64,000 nt of DNA from Syngnathus acus (taxonomy: Eukaryota; Chordata; Actinopteri; Syngnathiformes; Syngnathidae): NCBI RefSeq assembly GCF_901709675.1, contig NC_051101.1, positions 14,717,416-14,781,415 of the forward strand. Direction: 5' to 3'. Positions 51,328-63,976 of this stretch are shown in pieces. The first letter of the stretch is position 1. The number at the start of each line of letters is the position of its first letter. Under the pieces are notes generated by a model. The model made no database searches. It worked only from the letters and a program-made list of their open reading frames with translations, and had not been told where the DNA came from. The position numbers and the translations under genes were made by a program.

Positions 51328-53005
51328 TTACATGCTTGTTGGGAGCTTTTGCCGTCTGTTCTTTGCAGGGATCCCCGTCCGCTCAAACTCCATTTTCTCC
51401 TGGATGTATTCCTGCTTACACGTCTGAAAAAAGTCAGGGTCTTCGTAGCTGGTGAGACACAAAAATCGCAACACATCATATATTCATGACAATGTCATAG
51501 TTCTTATGAACAAGTGAAAGAAAGTCCTTTGCATTGAAAGTGTAGGACAAGCACATGTGCAAAATGACACCATACAACATAAGCACGGTTTGAACTGTTA
51601 AGTACTCACTGGCGTGTCAGACAGTCTTTCAAGGCAGCGTTCTCCTCTCGACACTTGAACACCATGAAGAAGCCGGAATCTTTGCAACAGTGGTTGAAAG
51701 CTGGACAGAAGAAAATACGTCTGAGTGGAGCATTAGAAGGAAACAGCCCTTTAACCCCATGGCTGTTTTTTTTTTATTTCTATATTTTTTTTTTTAAATT
51801 GATTTGTGTTCATTTTGTCCAGAAAATGTCAGATATATGGGCCTTTTTTTTATACTCAGGCAGTGTGGATCTTTTCTAGATGCATTTGAAAAGTAACATC
51901 TGAAGATATGAAGACAGTTTTGTGCGATTTCATCTTCACGTCTGGTAAGAAAGCACATGGTCCTCACAATAGCGCTGACGGCATCCTCCCTTCTCATCAC
52001 ACACACGCACACACACTAAGCTTTTTGATCAACAAGACTCAAGCATAAAATTTGGTTTGAATTGAACAAAAATGACATTGCACACAATATCTGCAGACTG
52101 CAATTCAAAGCATACTTGCTTTCAATTGGAATAAAAGGATGACTCTTATTCGATTTGGTATGCATCATACCACATGAAGGAAAATGCAACTTTTGACCAG
52201 GGTGAAAAAACAAAAATCTATATCCTCTCTAAACAAGCAACATTATAATTACATTCATCAGTGGAATCAGTCTGGTTATTACAGTGGCACTTTCATCAGG
52301 ACGCATATAGGAAACCAAAGCAATTTAGAAGAGCAGGAGAGTGCGACTAATCTCATCAATCTAATCAACCAGTGCCTCTCCCGCATCCCATGATACAAGG
52401 ATTGCCTATGCTCAGCGACTTTACGCCAGTGAAACGTACAAGGTAGTCTGCTTCTGAAACAATTCTTGGCTCACCAACACACGCTGTGAGTGCGTGTGTG
52501 TGTGTGTGTGTGTATGTATATGTGTGTATACATACGCACACACACGGATTGAGACGTCAACACGTATACCTACGCATGCACGCGTGAGTGTAGTACAACA
52601 CACACCTTCAACTCTGTCAGCGCAGCGCTCCTTGGCTTTCTCCCTCATCATTTTGGGAATGAGCACATCTGTCTCCACATGTCTTAAGTGGATCTCCTCT
52701 GAAACAGGCCAAAAAAAAAAAAATACATTGGCTTCTGCTACAAAAGAGATTTAGTTGCAGTTCGTATTGTTTCAATATTAGATCATTCGCACTTTGCACC
52801 AACTGCATTCCACAGACCGCTCCATTAAGTTGAAATATGAAGTACCATTTTAATACGGGTTGGTTATCCTGCTTTAAGTAATTAACTACACGGACGCTAC
52901 TATTTGCTGGTAGTAAATAGCGGCATAAATGCTTGGTAAACATCGTGCGAATAATGTAACGTATAAAATAGCAAAAAAACGACTACCTGTTTTTGTTGCT
53001 TCCAT
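51328..53005 (-). CDS. cmc1: CMC1, twin CX9C mitochondrial COX assembly factor
   Basis: CMC1 is a small intermembrane-space protein that stabilises newly made COX1 during cytochrome c oxidase assembly. Four coding exons on the minus strand join in frame: 52987-53005, 52606-52698, 51610-51700 and 51328-51448, giving 107 residues (human CMC1 has 106). The protein starts MEATKTEEIHLRHVETDV, continues IPKMMREKAKERC, and ends RTGIPAKNRRQKLPTSM. Both CX9C motifs are present: C-ADRVEAFNH-C and C-REENAALKD-C, the pairs that form the disulfide-locked helical hairpin made by the Mia40 relay. All splice sites are GT-AG. The ATG exon contributes only 19 coding bases, so ORF scanning alone misses the true start. 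Confidence 0.93.
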
Positions 53006-54689
53006 TAATGTAGAACGCTCATAAGATTACAAAACTCTACCAATGTGACCTGTCCTCACGACACTTGCTGTGTCCAAATTCACAGGCTGCGTCCTCCGAA
53101 GCGACCGGATTTTCGGCTACGTGACGTCATTTCCGAAGCGACCCGACGGCCCTCACGTGACACACGAAAGCAGCCTTGCCTTCAAAATGGCTTCCGTTTC
53201 CATGGCGACGGTCTCGTTTCTTGATTATTATTATTTTTTTAAATATTTATTTAGGATCTCAGAACTTGTAAACGCAACTTGTCAAACATAGAACTGAAGA
53301 AATGTTCCGCGGTCGGGTTTGAAACGTAAGTAGAGGCACCACTGTACTTGAATCGATCTGCATTAGTAATGGGATTTGGCACCACCTGGTGGCCCATCAT
53401 AAAATGAAGTAATCCTGATGGAAAACACTTTGCTTTCTTTTCTTTAAATCTAATAATTTGGAGATAAAGCCTTCATAGTGCAAGTCACCACCATCGTTAT
53501 ACAACCGTTCTTTAACAAAAATAATGTCTTTATTAACCCAGGACTGAGAGAGCAGCGATCGATTTTCTTAAAAAAAAAAAAGAATGCTTTTGTTTTGAAA
53601 TATTTCTTGTGTGACGTCACTCCCGGAAGTTTTTGTTTTCTCGTCTGTCTGCGCTGTCAACATTCCAGTGTCCAGCGTCACCTTCCAGTTTTCCCTGGCA
53701 AAAACCGCGGCTGTTATCCGTTATAAATCGTGGACACCGGACCTCTAACTGAGGACAGCGTTTTAACACGGTTAGTAAGTCGTGTGCTTAAAACTAATGG
53801 TTGCTTTTGCTGAATGCTACTGATGCCAAAAGACGTTAGCATAACGCTAGCGCAGCTGGTACGATCTCAAACGCTTTACATTATCTGTAGAGTCCTGGTT
53901 ATTGGGTAATACTTTCAATCTTAAGCGGGCAACGTATTTCGCGAATGTAAAGTCCGTGGACTTATCTCATTTGTCCCAATAGCATGTTCCCAGGTTATCG
54001 CGTCTCTGTTTCCAATGCTTATGCTGCAATCGCGGAAGGTGGGGAAGTCGAATTTTTGACTGCGGGCAGGCCAGCCTCCCCTCGGGAAAATAATAACAAA
54101 CCAAAAGCGGTGATGGTCCAATTTTCAGTAATTGGTCGCGTCTATGTAGCTTGTGATCAGGAAAATGTAAAAGAATAGCATTTTCTATTTCATCCATTCA
54201 TTTTGGAGAAATAATGAAAAAACGAATGCCTTCAGAAACGCCCACTTTTAATGAATATGGTGCCCCCCCCCCCTCCTGTCTTGTTGATGACGTCACTGAG
54301 GGCAGCGATCACACTTTTCCCATTGGAAATCATTGTACAGACATTGTCAAAACAACAGGGATCAACCACCCTCAAAATGCATGTGGACATCTCTACTTAT
54401 GCCCGTTTCAACCTGTGGTGCCAAAATGTGAGAGGATTAAACCGGCTAGAGATGATTACACTTCCGTCCGTCCTCAGTCCATCCTTTTATTATTATTTTT
54501 TTTAACTTTCTCGTCCGTCCTCAAAATGGTGGTCCCTCCCGTCCTTCGGGCGGAATGGCCACCTCCGGTAAATAGTATGTTGTTATTGCAGTGTTTTCTG
54601 TGCATGAGACGCAGGCACAATTTCTTTCTCTGAACTTTTTTTTTGTTTGTTTTTTTCTTTGAAAGAGTCTCTGTATTCTAATCCCACAG
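53006..54689. promoter_or_regulatory. bidirectional cmc1/azi2 promoter interval
   Basis: The start codons of cmc1 (minus) and azi2 (plus) are 1.7 kb apart, head to head. A full CRE palindrome TGACGTCA occurs at 53122-53129, about 120 nt upstream of the cmc1 ATG, and again at 53612-53619. The second is followed at 53623-53630 by the ETS site CCGGAAGT. CRE and ETS pairs are typical of housekeeping and mitochondrial promoters. Sequence around 53690-53775 ends in GT-containing donor-like motifs and may be the noncoding first exon of azi2, since the azi2 coding exon begins with an acceptor at 54689. The rest of the interval shows no gene. Transcription start sites are inferred, not seen. Confidence 0.5.
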
Positions 54690-54711
54690 GTCTTCAATCT
54701 GCTTCACAGCC

Positions 54712-57700
54712 ATGGAACATCAGGCTGTGGATGATGACATCTGCATCCTCAAACACGAGACGGCCGACACGGCTGCGGGAGAAAGCCCCGTATCGGTGTG
54801 TGCCGGCGATGAATCTGTAGCTTCTCATTTCGCCCTGGTCACAGCCTATGAGGACATCAAAAAGCGCCTGAGAGAGACCGAGCAAGATAACACTTTCCTT
54901 AGGAAACGAGTTAAGCAGCTGGAGGATAAGGTATGATATAAGGCGAGGTTGAAGTTAGGCTTGCAAATAGGTGGATCGTTTCACCTCAAATCATTGGGAG
55001 TTAAGCTGAATTTGAAAATACAATAAGCATCCAAAATTGTTTTGTCGCAAAAAACTTCCATTACGTTATCATACTTTAAAAGCAAAGCTGTTTAAAGTTG
55101 AACTTTATAAAGTTTGAATTAACTCTCAGAGCCAAGCCATTAAAAAAAATAGTAACAAAACAAAAACCTTTCCCCATCAAAGACCACTCACTGTAAACCT
55201 TCAGTCAAAGTGCCAAATCTCCCTTCAACAGTCTCATTCATTACTGTAGATGGGATAGGATGTGGTGGGAGGTGGTTGATTCATTAATATGTGAACTCAT
55301 CAGCTTTTTTTATTATTTTTTTTTTATTTCATTTTTTTTTTAACATCCTTGCATCATTGTTCTAGCTCTTCCGGCCAGAGGTTTCAGAGGGTCCCCAATA
55401 TGTCAACAAGGCCTTCAGCGCATATCGAGGTATATATATTGAAAAGGAGGACCTGCAGATGGAGCTAAACAAGCTGGTGCGTTTTCCTGGTTCAAGAAAT
55501 ATTGCATTTCTTAATCCCAGTACAAAGATCTTGCAAACATGATTATTTTCATTCTTCATGGTGCTGGTATGGGGAACATTCCCTCCTCCATACAATTGTG
55601 CAACATATCATCGCTCTCATTATTTTGTTGTAGAAGTACCTCCAAAGCACTTTGTGCCATTCATTGAACAAGTAATGGTAGGCTCAAAAAACGGGACAAA
55701 ACCTTGGCAGTATATTCAATTGAATTGTTTCAATTGTTGAACCATTAGCTGCCTCTTCAAAAAGGAATCACAGAAGATATAGGAAGGTGGACTTTAATAT
55801 CAGTGCTGGAGTGGCTCTCGGTGCTCAAGTAGCAGTGAATGTAAGACCTGGAAGGGCCCGTACCATCTGTTATGACTCGGGTTGACAGTCTACTTGGTAT
55901 TTTACTTTTTTGATCATCATTAACAGGGGTCACCCTAGAACGTGTCCATGTGTGTATTGGATGGGGGCCAAGGGCAGTGCTACATTTATTTTGTAGGCTG
56001 CGTATTGTGCGACAGCCTCCCCTACCACTGCAGACATGTAGTAGTTTCTTTTCTTTTTCGTTTCAATCCCGAATGAAGCAACATCTCGAAAAGCAAAGCC
56101 GTAACACGCGGCCAACTTGAGAATCAGATGGTGTTGGCTGCACCCTTGCTCTTCTCTTCAATTCTGTTCTGCCTGTGTCTCCTCAGAAAAAGGAGAAGAG
56201 TGAGAGCGAGAGGCTCCTGACAGAGCAGCTTCAAAGCAAAGAGCTGGAGCTGCTCCAGCTGAGGACCGAGATGGAGACCAGCCAAGGTTTGTTGGCCAAA
56301 GCCAGAAATGCCGTCATTTCCATAAGGTGTTAAGTCCATCTTTGAACAAGTCTTTGGGTCCAACCTTTCGGACTCTCCCCCTAATAGTTATTCGGACTAG
56401 ATTTCCCACTTCCGATATGATACAGATATTAGGGCTAAAATAGGTTGTGGTCCCATACCAAATCAGCAGGAATGATACCTGCTGAAATGGACTTTTTAAC
56501 ATGAAAGAGGCAAGTGATACGATTCAAACAAAGATTTACTGTATCGTTATTGTGTTCGTTAATCTATCCTAGCTATACATTTTAAAAAGTGATATAGTGT
56601 AACTCTGACCTTCTGCTTTATCAAATGTCAAATCATGGTCCTCCAAAACAGATCCCCTCTCTTCCTAATGAGACAAGCAAACCCGAAGTGATTTGATTGA
56701 ACTTGAGCGCTTCCATCTACTTATGTATCCACCTAATATTTGTGTAAAACAATGAATGTGGATATTTTTGTACAGTCATGAAGAGCTTGAACAGTCCTCA
56801 GGACTCCTGGCAGATGGACTGTGTCAGTGCTCAGCGAAAAATCCTTCAACTTCAGGAGGAGCTGGACCGCTTGTCCCTGAAACACAGCGAGCAACTGGAA
56901 ATGAGAGGGGTAAGAGAGAACAGAGGGAGGGAGGGAGGGAGGGAGGGATGGATGGATATCCTTTTCCCTCAATGAGTCCAAAGCAGCTTCTGCTGAAATG
57001 TTGAAGGAATCTCTACTTTGATCCATTATAGGACGAATTGTGTGACCTGAACGGACCAAACTCGGAACACAATCCCAGGTACAATATTTCATCACGACCT
57101 TACCGTTGGCACTTGCTCTAATAAGCAAACATTTACCAATGTCTTTCAAAGAAACTAGTTTCATGTCATTTTTACTTTGTTTTCCCATTTTAATACAGTA
57201 TATGGTATTTAACCACATCCCAATGGACAGTTTCTGGAAAGAATATGCATCAAGCGAGTAAGCAGAGGCGGGCTTTCCGTTCCAGTTAACCAAATGGTCC
57301 CGTCACTGATTGACACCATTTTGCTGACCGCAAAGTTAAAAAAACATTGAGGCTAGACGGAAGTGGTTTTCCATCCGTCCGTCCGTGTAAACCAGTGGTC
57401 CCCGACCTTTTTTGCGCCACGGAGCGGTTACGTGTAAGAAATATTTCCGCGGACCGGCCTTTATATAAATAAATAATACATTTATTTATATAAATAAATA
57501 ATACATTTATAATAAATATATAAATACGATGAAATAAAATGATACGACTGGCATAAAAACTCAGACTGAGACATTTTGTTCTAAATTCACCCAATAAACT
57601 ACTACTAATACTTTCCCAGGCTTGATCTGTGCCAAGTTTCAAGAGTTTCCATGCATGTTTGGAGCGTCCCAAAAAAGCATTGTTTTCAACAGCGTTTCAT

Positions 57701-58690
57701 AAAACATCACTAAGGGATAGACGGACGGGACAGTCAACCGAGGACATTTTCTTGTTTGCCACGGAACCGTAAAAATCCAACTCAAAACCTGGAATAATCT
57801 TTTCACTCCCATAGCACTATCATGATTATTATTTTGAGCGTTACTGCAAGAGTGTCGAAAACAAATGTTCTGTGCGTGTCTGTAGGGAGAGGAGCATGCA
57901 GCAGGCATACGAGACTTTGCATTCTGAGATCGCCCGTCTCCGTTCAGAGCTCAGGCACCAAAGAGGCCTGATTCGGAGGCTCAGACCATTGATCAGTGAC
58001 ACAAGACGAGGTGAGGTGTGCGTGTGCGGGTTTGCATTTTCCCCCCAATAATCATTTGATGATGGCTTACAACAAAATGCTGTAACAAGGACATTTATGG
58101 ATTGAGCACGTGTTTCATGAGGTCATCAAACGCACGCAATAAAAGCCACACAGTCCACCGGGTAAACGTGCAGCGGAGCGAAGCAAGCTCGACGCCCTTG
58201 GCTCGGGCCTCATCGAATGACAACTCTCCCTTTCTCCGTTTCCGTTTTCCCCCACACCACAGCAGGTCCAATTCAGTGTCTGCAAGAGACGGAGAGCAAT
58301 CGGCGCGCAGTCGTTCAGGCTCCGCTACCTCAACCCCCCCCCGCATTGCCCTCGTGTTCCGGCCGCCCCTGTCCCCCCCCCGCGGGTGGCCAGACTAGCG
58401 CCTTGCTGCCGGACATTTTGCGAGAGGACTGCTGGTGTAACGGTCCGTGGCCAACGCAGCAGTGCTCCGGCGAGGCTTTGGCCAGGAACGAGGCCTCTTC
58501 TGTTGTTTTGCCGCCGCCGCCCCTGAACCAGGCCTCCATAGATGACAGCTCCAGGTCCTTCCCCAGTCCCCCCAAACCGAGTGACGCCCTTTTCTGGGAG
58601 CTACACTCGGCCGCATCCAATTCATCTTCCTTGAATGGAAACTGTAGTCCTAGGAGCCCTCCCAATACAGAGTCTATCAAGCGCTTTTGA
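54712..58690 (+). CDS. azi2: AZI2/NAP1, TBK1- and IKK-epsilon-binding adaptor
   Basis: AZI2 is a cytoplasmic coiled-coil adaptor that binds TBK1 and IKK-epsilon and supports antiviral interferon and NF-kB signalling. Seven coding exons: 54712-54930, 55366-55476, 56187-56286, 56776-56909, 57032-57078, 57886-58010 and 58263-58690; 387 residues (human 392). The N-terminus has DDICILKHE and the strongly conserved ESVASHFALVTAYEDIKKRL, then coiled coil (LQSKELELLQLRTEMET). The TBK1-binding region appears as MQQAYETLHSEIARLRSEL in the sixth coding exon. The tail is Pro/Ser-rich with FPSPPKPSDALFWE, matching the mammalian FPSPPK motif. The ATG exon starts with an acceptor at 54689. The last acceptor is a tandem CAGCAG. 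AATAAA at 59151-59156, 460 nt after the stop, is the likely polyadenylation signal. Confidence 0.94.
57393..57595. mobile_element. interspersed DNA-transposon-like repeat in azi2 intron 5
   Basis: CAGTGGTCCCCGACCTTTTT, CGCCACGGAGCGGTTACGTG and CGCGGACCGGCCTTTATA form a signature I know from a widespread vertebrate repeat, probably a hAT-type nonautonomous element. The following section carries a duplicated ATAAATAATACATTTAT and ATGATACGACTGGCATAAAA. The family name is not certain. Confidence 0.5.
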
Positions 58691-60389
58691 CTTTGCGAGC
58701 ACGTAGTCTGCCTTAAACGAATAATACCGCTCCCCTGTGGGATGTGTGCCAATCAGACCAAGGCCAGAAGAGCAGCCAGGGGAAAACACTTGCCAGCGCC
58801 AAGGGAGCAAACGCTCACGGACGTCAGGGTTCATCGGGGTCGGTCGCTTCCACGCGGCACGTCCCCTCCGAACGTTTGTACGGTGAACGTACAGGTGAAT
58901 GCAACATTTATGCCCTTGAACAAACTCTGATGAGAACACCGTATTTGGTAGCTTTGCAAATACTGCCAGCGGGGGACGCGACATCTCTTCCACACAGCTC
59001 TGATGACGAGGGATGGCTGTCGTTAAGATTTGAACCGTACGCCTACTCGACGATGCTCGACTGATCCGCCGCTTTTATCTGTACTTTTTTGTTAAGGGGA
59101 AATGCAGCGTTTTTTTAAACCATTGAAATTGCCATGCAACATTCATGTCAAATAAATAGAAACAATGTTTTGCAGAGTTTCTGGGGGGCACAAATCACTA
59201 CTTAAGCAGACGTCGCTATTTGCAGCCACTTCCCATTGCAAGGTAAACACAGCGCCTGGACGCTTAACGTCGTTCCCCGATGCGAGACTTCAAGAATAAG
59301 GTGGATGCCAATACAATGGAAACATACGCGAGTTGTGGCAGAAGTCAGGAACACGTTTCTATTCTAAGGACAACATATCAGGCCACCCTTAACTGTAGGC
59401 CTGCTGTTTTTTTTTCCCCCATTTGGCATTATTCCCATCATGCCACTGGGAGGAACAGCTCCGGGATTTTTTCCCCCCTCGGATGTCAAAGGTATTCATG
59501 TTCATTACATACGCAGAAGTAAAGATATCCTATCAACTTTTTACCCGAGCGTAAAAGTAATGGCTGTAAAACTGTTCTAAGTAGGGGGAAATACATTGAC
59601 ATTTTCAAAGAGATCCCACTTTGCTCCAAATAATTCCTGCTTATGCCTCGTTGTTTGAAAATGGCCAAATAATGACAAGGACACATCGACAGCATTAGTA
59701 GAAACTAGTTCATGCTGTTTACAAGCCCAAAAAATAGTCGATTTGGGGCTAAGTAGTCCTTAAAGTTTGGAGATCGATTTGGTAATCTATAAGATTCTCC
59801 TTCCTTCCTTCCTTCCTTCCAATAATGACAGCTCGCCCAGTCAGTTTGGTTCAATCTTGCTTTATGGATGAAATGTTTCTGCAGACTTGCCTGAACTCAA
59901 TTTTGCTGCTTTCATTCATGACAATGTAACAATTATCAGTGAAGACCAGTGAAACCAGAATAAACCACGCAAGCCCGAGACGTGACATTACCTCAGATGA
60001 CGGAATCTACTTGGGCTCCTGAGAAGTTTCTTTCAAAGCTTAAGCCTACCCCTCCCTCACGCAGTTCAAAGGTACTGAAAGATTGCCCTTTACCTTTTGA
60101 ATGAGTCAATAAAAGCCTACTAACAAGTCAAACCTTGAATAATGATTTCCATAGACCACATTAAGAATGACATCATGTGATCATCACGTTGTCTTATTGA
60201 TCTGGTTTTTAACATGTTTGCTAAGTAAGCATGGTTGAACGTTAACGCGCGTTTGGTAAAGGTCAACTATGACGACTGCTCCAGGATCTGCTTGTGATCC
60301 GTTTTTTTTTCTTTTTTTTTTTTCTTCCCCCCTACCATTAGAGCCCACCTGCTATTGGCTAGTTTACTGCGGGTGGGAGTGGATAGTGG
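58691..60389. other. azi2 3' UTR and azi2-ddc intergenic interval
   Basis: The azi2 3' UTR probably ends soon after AATAAA at 59151-59156. The remaining 1.2 kb up to the ddc promoter shows no coding signal. It holds a short CCTT tandem run (59801-59820) and a T-rich tract near 60300-60325. ORFs here are short, without family resemblance. Confidence 0.5.
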
Positions 60390-60556
60390 CGAGATAAAAG
60401 AAGAGAATCTATCTTGCCCTCTCCACTCCACTACACGGCCACCCGCCTACTCATAACCATCCTCACTAAAAACTATACGTTTGTCATTTTTAGAAGAACA
60501 AAAGGCGAGGAAGAGAGCCACAATATAGCACTTTTGGAGCTTTTGGTGCTGGAAAT
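60354..60556 (+). promoter_or_regulatory. ddc: candidate ddc promoter and noncoding first exon
   Basis: An inverted CCAAT box (ATTGG, 60354-60358) lies about 35 nt upstream of a TATA-like GATAAAAG (60393-60400). Transcription from about 30 nt downstream would give a short leader that ends at a good donor (GTGAGT, 60557). The ddc coding exon begins with an acceptor at 61611, so a noncoding first exon is required upstream, and this is the best candidate. Mammalian DDC also uses noncoding first exons. The intron 60557-61611 shows nothing but A/T-rich sequence and short homopolymers. Confidence 0.4.
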
Positions 60557-61618
60557 GTGAGTACACGCGCACACACGTACGTCACAAACCCACTTACCTA
60601 GGCGCACGCAATGCAAAAACATAAGAACGCGCGGGCGCACGCATTTGTAATCCTATTTCAGATGAGTGTAAGGATAATAATGGCCTCTCAAACGGAGAAA
60701 GGGTGAATACACTTGTTGCACCACAACGCAAAAGTCGAAAGCAAGGTTTGCTCATTTGCTATTGCATGCTTTTGTGACATTATTTTTAAATTATGTTTGC
60801 GATCCGGAATGTAAAGTTGTCAATGGTTTGATCACAAAATTAAAAAAAAACCAACGTATTTGTTTGCTTTCCTTATGATCGTGAAATAGACACAACAGGT
60901 TGGTTCTGGACACATGATCAATATTGTAAGTATAGTTGAGCAAAAATCATTTTTTTTCATCCATATTTTGAAACCAGTTATCTGTCCGATACTGGAGCTA
61001 TGTTTTTTATTCTTCGAGTATTACTTTGTGATTTAGTTTAACCTTTTGCAGCAAGTAAGATGATTGGAAAAACATCTTCTCAATACGAGTTCCATTTGTA
61101 CACGGCTGCAAAGACAACCACAATATGATATCCATTTTTGAAAGTGACCATTATTTGCATCGCCTTCATCAATACACAACTTGCTAAGAATGTGACCAAT
61201 TTGTGCTTCTCAACAAATGTACTGATTTCAAATGAATTCAATGTAGTAAGTGAAAAACTGAAAAGATTAAGACAGATCCTCTTAAGATGGATGATACCTC
61301 ACTGAGTGGCGAATGCTTGCAAACAGCAAATATTGGCTTTACGTCAGCATTTGTTGCAAAGATGTTTGCTCAGGGACTCGTTCAGTGAAGAACCGCCACT
61401 GCCTCGAGCACTGGGCTTCTTTATTCCCCCCCCCACCATACTTGGGCATGGAGAAAACCTGGCACTCTTCAACAAAAAGAAACTGCCGTTCTTCACAAAT
61501 GCTGAAAGATCTGCAGCTGACCTGCATGGAACTTCACCATACTTCCAGAGAAGGAGCCATAAATGCCCATCAAAAATGCTTTGGGACTTGAATGTTGCGT
61601 TTGTCAAACAGACATACC

Positions 61619-62561
61619 ATGAACGCAGGAGAGTTCCGGCGTCGAGGAAAGGAGATGGTCGACTTTGTGGCCGACTATTTGGAGAACGTGGAGCAGCGGC
61701 CGGTCTATCCGGACGTAGAGCCGGGATATCTTCGATCCTTAATCCCGACGGAGGCGCCGCTAGAACCAGAGACCTATGAGGAGATCATGAAGGATGTGGA
61801 GCGGGTCATAATGCCTGGGGTAAACCTTTTTCCACTTCTTCTCCTCATTTCCTTCTAACACTTGTACGGACTGTGAAATTGCAAAAATACAAAATAATAC
61901 AAATAAATAATACAAAATTACAAAATAATACTGCGATGTGATTGGCTGACAACCAGTTCAGCTGGGATAGGCTCCAGGCTGTTGCGCTTTTCCGGATGTG
62001 GAAACACAGCCATGTTTGATGAAATGCCACGACCGTTGTACACGCTGACAGGAAAACACGGTTGAAATGTCTAAAAATGCACAAAAACCCACAATACGCC
62101 GCCCGGGGGGAGTGTTGTTTCAGATGTTTATCGGGCCATTTGAAGAGCAAAATCCAATTCCATTGCGCCAGTACCACAGTACTGGCTGTTCTGGTTGAAA
62201 CGGCAGCCTTCGGTGTCATTGAATCTGTGATCTTCCCTTTTCTTTTCCTTCCAGATTACCCACTGGCACAGTCCATACTTCTATGCGTACTTCCCTGCAG
62301 CTTCCTCCTACCCGGCCATGTTGGCCGATATGCTGTGCGGAGCCATTGGCTGCATTGGATTCTCTTGGGTAACAATAACCAAAACTCTCAGGCTCATCTT
62401 TCTCCATGTTGAACCTTTCAAATTGTTGTGTGCGCGTCCAGGCTTCCAGCCCAGCTTGCACCGAGCTGGAGACAGTGATGTTAGACTGGCTGGGGAAGAT
62501 GCTGCAGCTGCCAGAGTCTTTCCTAGCCGGAACTTGTGGTCACGGAGGAGGTGTCATCCAG
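61619..62561 (+). CDS. ddc: Aromatic L-amino-acid decarboxylase (DOPA decarboxylase), N-terminal exons
   Basis: DDC is the PLP-dependent cytosolic enzyme that makes dopamine from L-DOPA and serotonin from 5-hydroxytryptophan. Three coding exons are present: 61619-61819, 62255-62368 and 62442-62561, phase 0 at every junction, 145 residues. The start reads [20 protein letters not shown], nearly identical to mammalian DDC, followed by [14 protein letters not shown]. Exon 2 has the family block ITHWHSP...[17 protein letters not shown], and exon 3 [20 protein letters not shown] and GGGVIQ. The PVEPGYLR and CIGFSW versions favour DDC over histidine decarboxylase. The Lys that binds PLP and the rest of the fold lie beyond the window. 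The ATG is 7 nt after the acceptor; an in-frame upstream ATG (61592) is intronic. Confidence 0.94.
61934..61980 (+). mobile_element. teleost SINE fragment, 3' end
   Basis: GATTGGCTGACAACCAGTTC followed by AGCTGGGATAGGCTCCAG is the 3' section of the same repeat seen in other pieces at 21581, 31829 and 33938. It lies in ddc intron 1 of the coding series, 115 nt after the donor. Confidence 0.6.
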
Positions 62562-63356
62562 GTAAACGAGTTCTCCCAGAATTGCTGTGGCGCGCATGCG
62601 AGCACTAAACGTTTGAAGCAGATGGCCGTTGTCCATGCTCCCAAAAGGTAGTTTGTGGCCGGCCACCGGGAAGGCGGGTGATCCCTACGTGGCTTTTTCA
62701 AAGGTCATGCCCTCTCCGTCACAAACATCCACGAAGAAAGCGGGTCCAGCAATCAAGTTGTCTGTTTTGCCGCACCGAGCGGTTGTGTAAGGCTTTGAAG
62801 GGACACGATTTTCAAATGGGAGAAGGTCCTCACATGATATTTATTTGAACTTCCAGCTTTTGACGGGCTTTTTGGAACGGCCTCCGTGATCTCATCCCTA
62901 AAGGACCGAATCTTCTCGGTGAAAATTCCACAAAATAGTCGGCCGAGCGGGGGGAAGCTGTCGGAGGTCGTTTGCTGTTGCGCTCGCTTTGCCGCACTGT
63001 CAAATAAGTATTTTGGGTTGTTTCGATCAAAACGGATCATATGAGAGGAATAATGATTTAAACGAGCGCTTCTTTGTATTGCTGTCACGCCCTGCCTGAC
63101 GGAAGACCTCGTGTTTAGTTACTCGTCATTTGCGCTCGAGCTTCCTGCGTGATCCTTTCATCTATTGTCTATTGATTTATCCTTTGTTGATGGAACTGGT
63201 ACATGGCGGCTAAAAATGGGCAGGATATTACTTTTTAATGTGTGGATGGATCATAGGCAAGCTGAGACGTCAGTGACATTGTTCTGCGTTTCATTGGTGT
63301 GGTCTAACTAATGCTTCAGTGAGTGACTCAACACAAAAGCAGCACTGAAGGATGCC

Positions 63357-63435
<79 letters not shown>
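63357..63435. repeat. GT dinucleotide repeat
   Basis: About 39 GT units in ddc intron 3. Confidence 0.93.
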
Positions 63436-63442
<7 letters not shown>

Positions 63443-63908
63443 TTTTGTGTGAGTGCGTCTGTGTCTGTGTGAGAGACAGAGCGAGAGAGACGGCGAGAAA
63501 GAGAGAGGTTTCATGATGAAGCACGAGATTGCACGCTGATGGATCGTTGCACGCCGCTTTTATTCTGCCCACCTGTGTGTGAGGAAGTGCGTGCGCGTGC
63601 GCTGGCTGATTTGATTCATCCTGTTATTGTTGTGTCGGTCTTGCTGCTCTTTTTTTCAGCACGGCATCTCAGCTCACTATGGCAACAAATGGCCTCTTCT
63701 CACAAACAGCAGAGTTAATGAGTGTCGTGACAACCAACACATTGACATCCAATTCTTTTGAAATGTTCATTAACAGCGCGGTGACGGTGATAGCTTGAAA
63801 AAGCTCTCTTGATGTCTTTAAGAAACGTGTGTGCATGAACAGCATGCTTTGCACTTATGCCTCACCGTTGAGTATTAGCTCGTTTGAATTTGGACCCATC
63901 TGATTGCA

Positions 63909-63910
<2 letters not shown>

Positions 63911-63974
<64 letters not shown>
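63911..63974. repeat. GT dinucleotide repeat
   Basis: About 32 GT units near the window end, just before an acceptor-like T-rich tract. Confidence 0.93.

Positions 63975-63976
<2 letters not shown>

Noticed and set aside
61306-61779. 157-codon frame that starts upstream of ddc exon 1
   Set aside because: It is out of frame with the DDC reading and runs through the intron and acceptor; only the frame from 61619 matches DDC.
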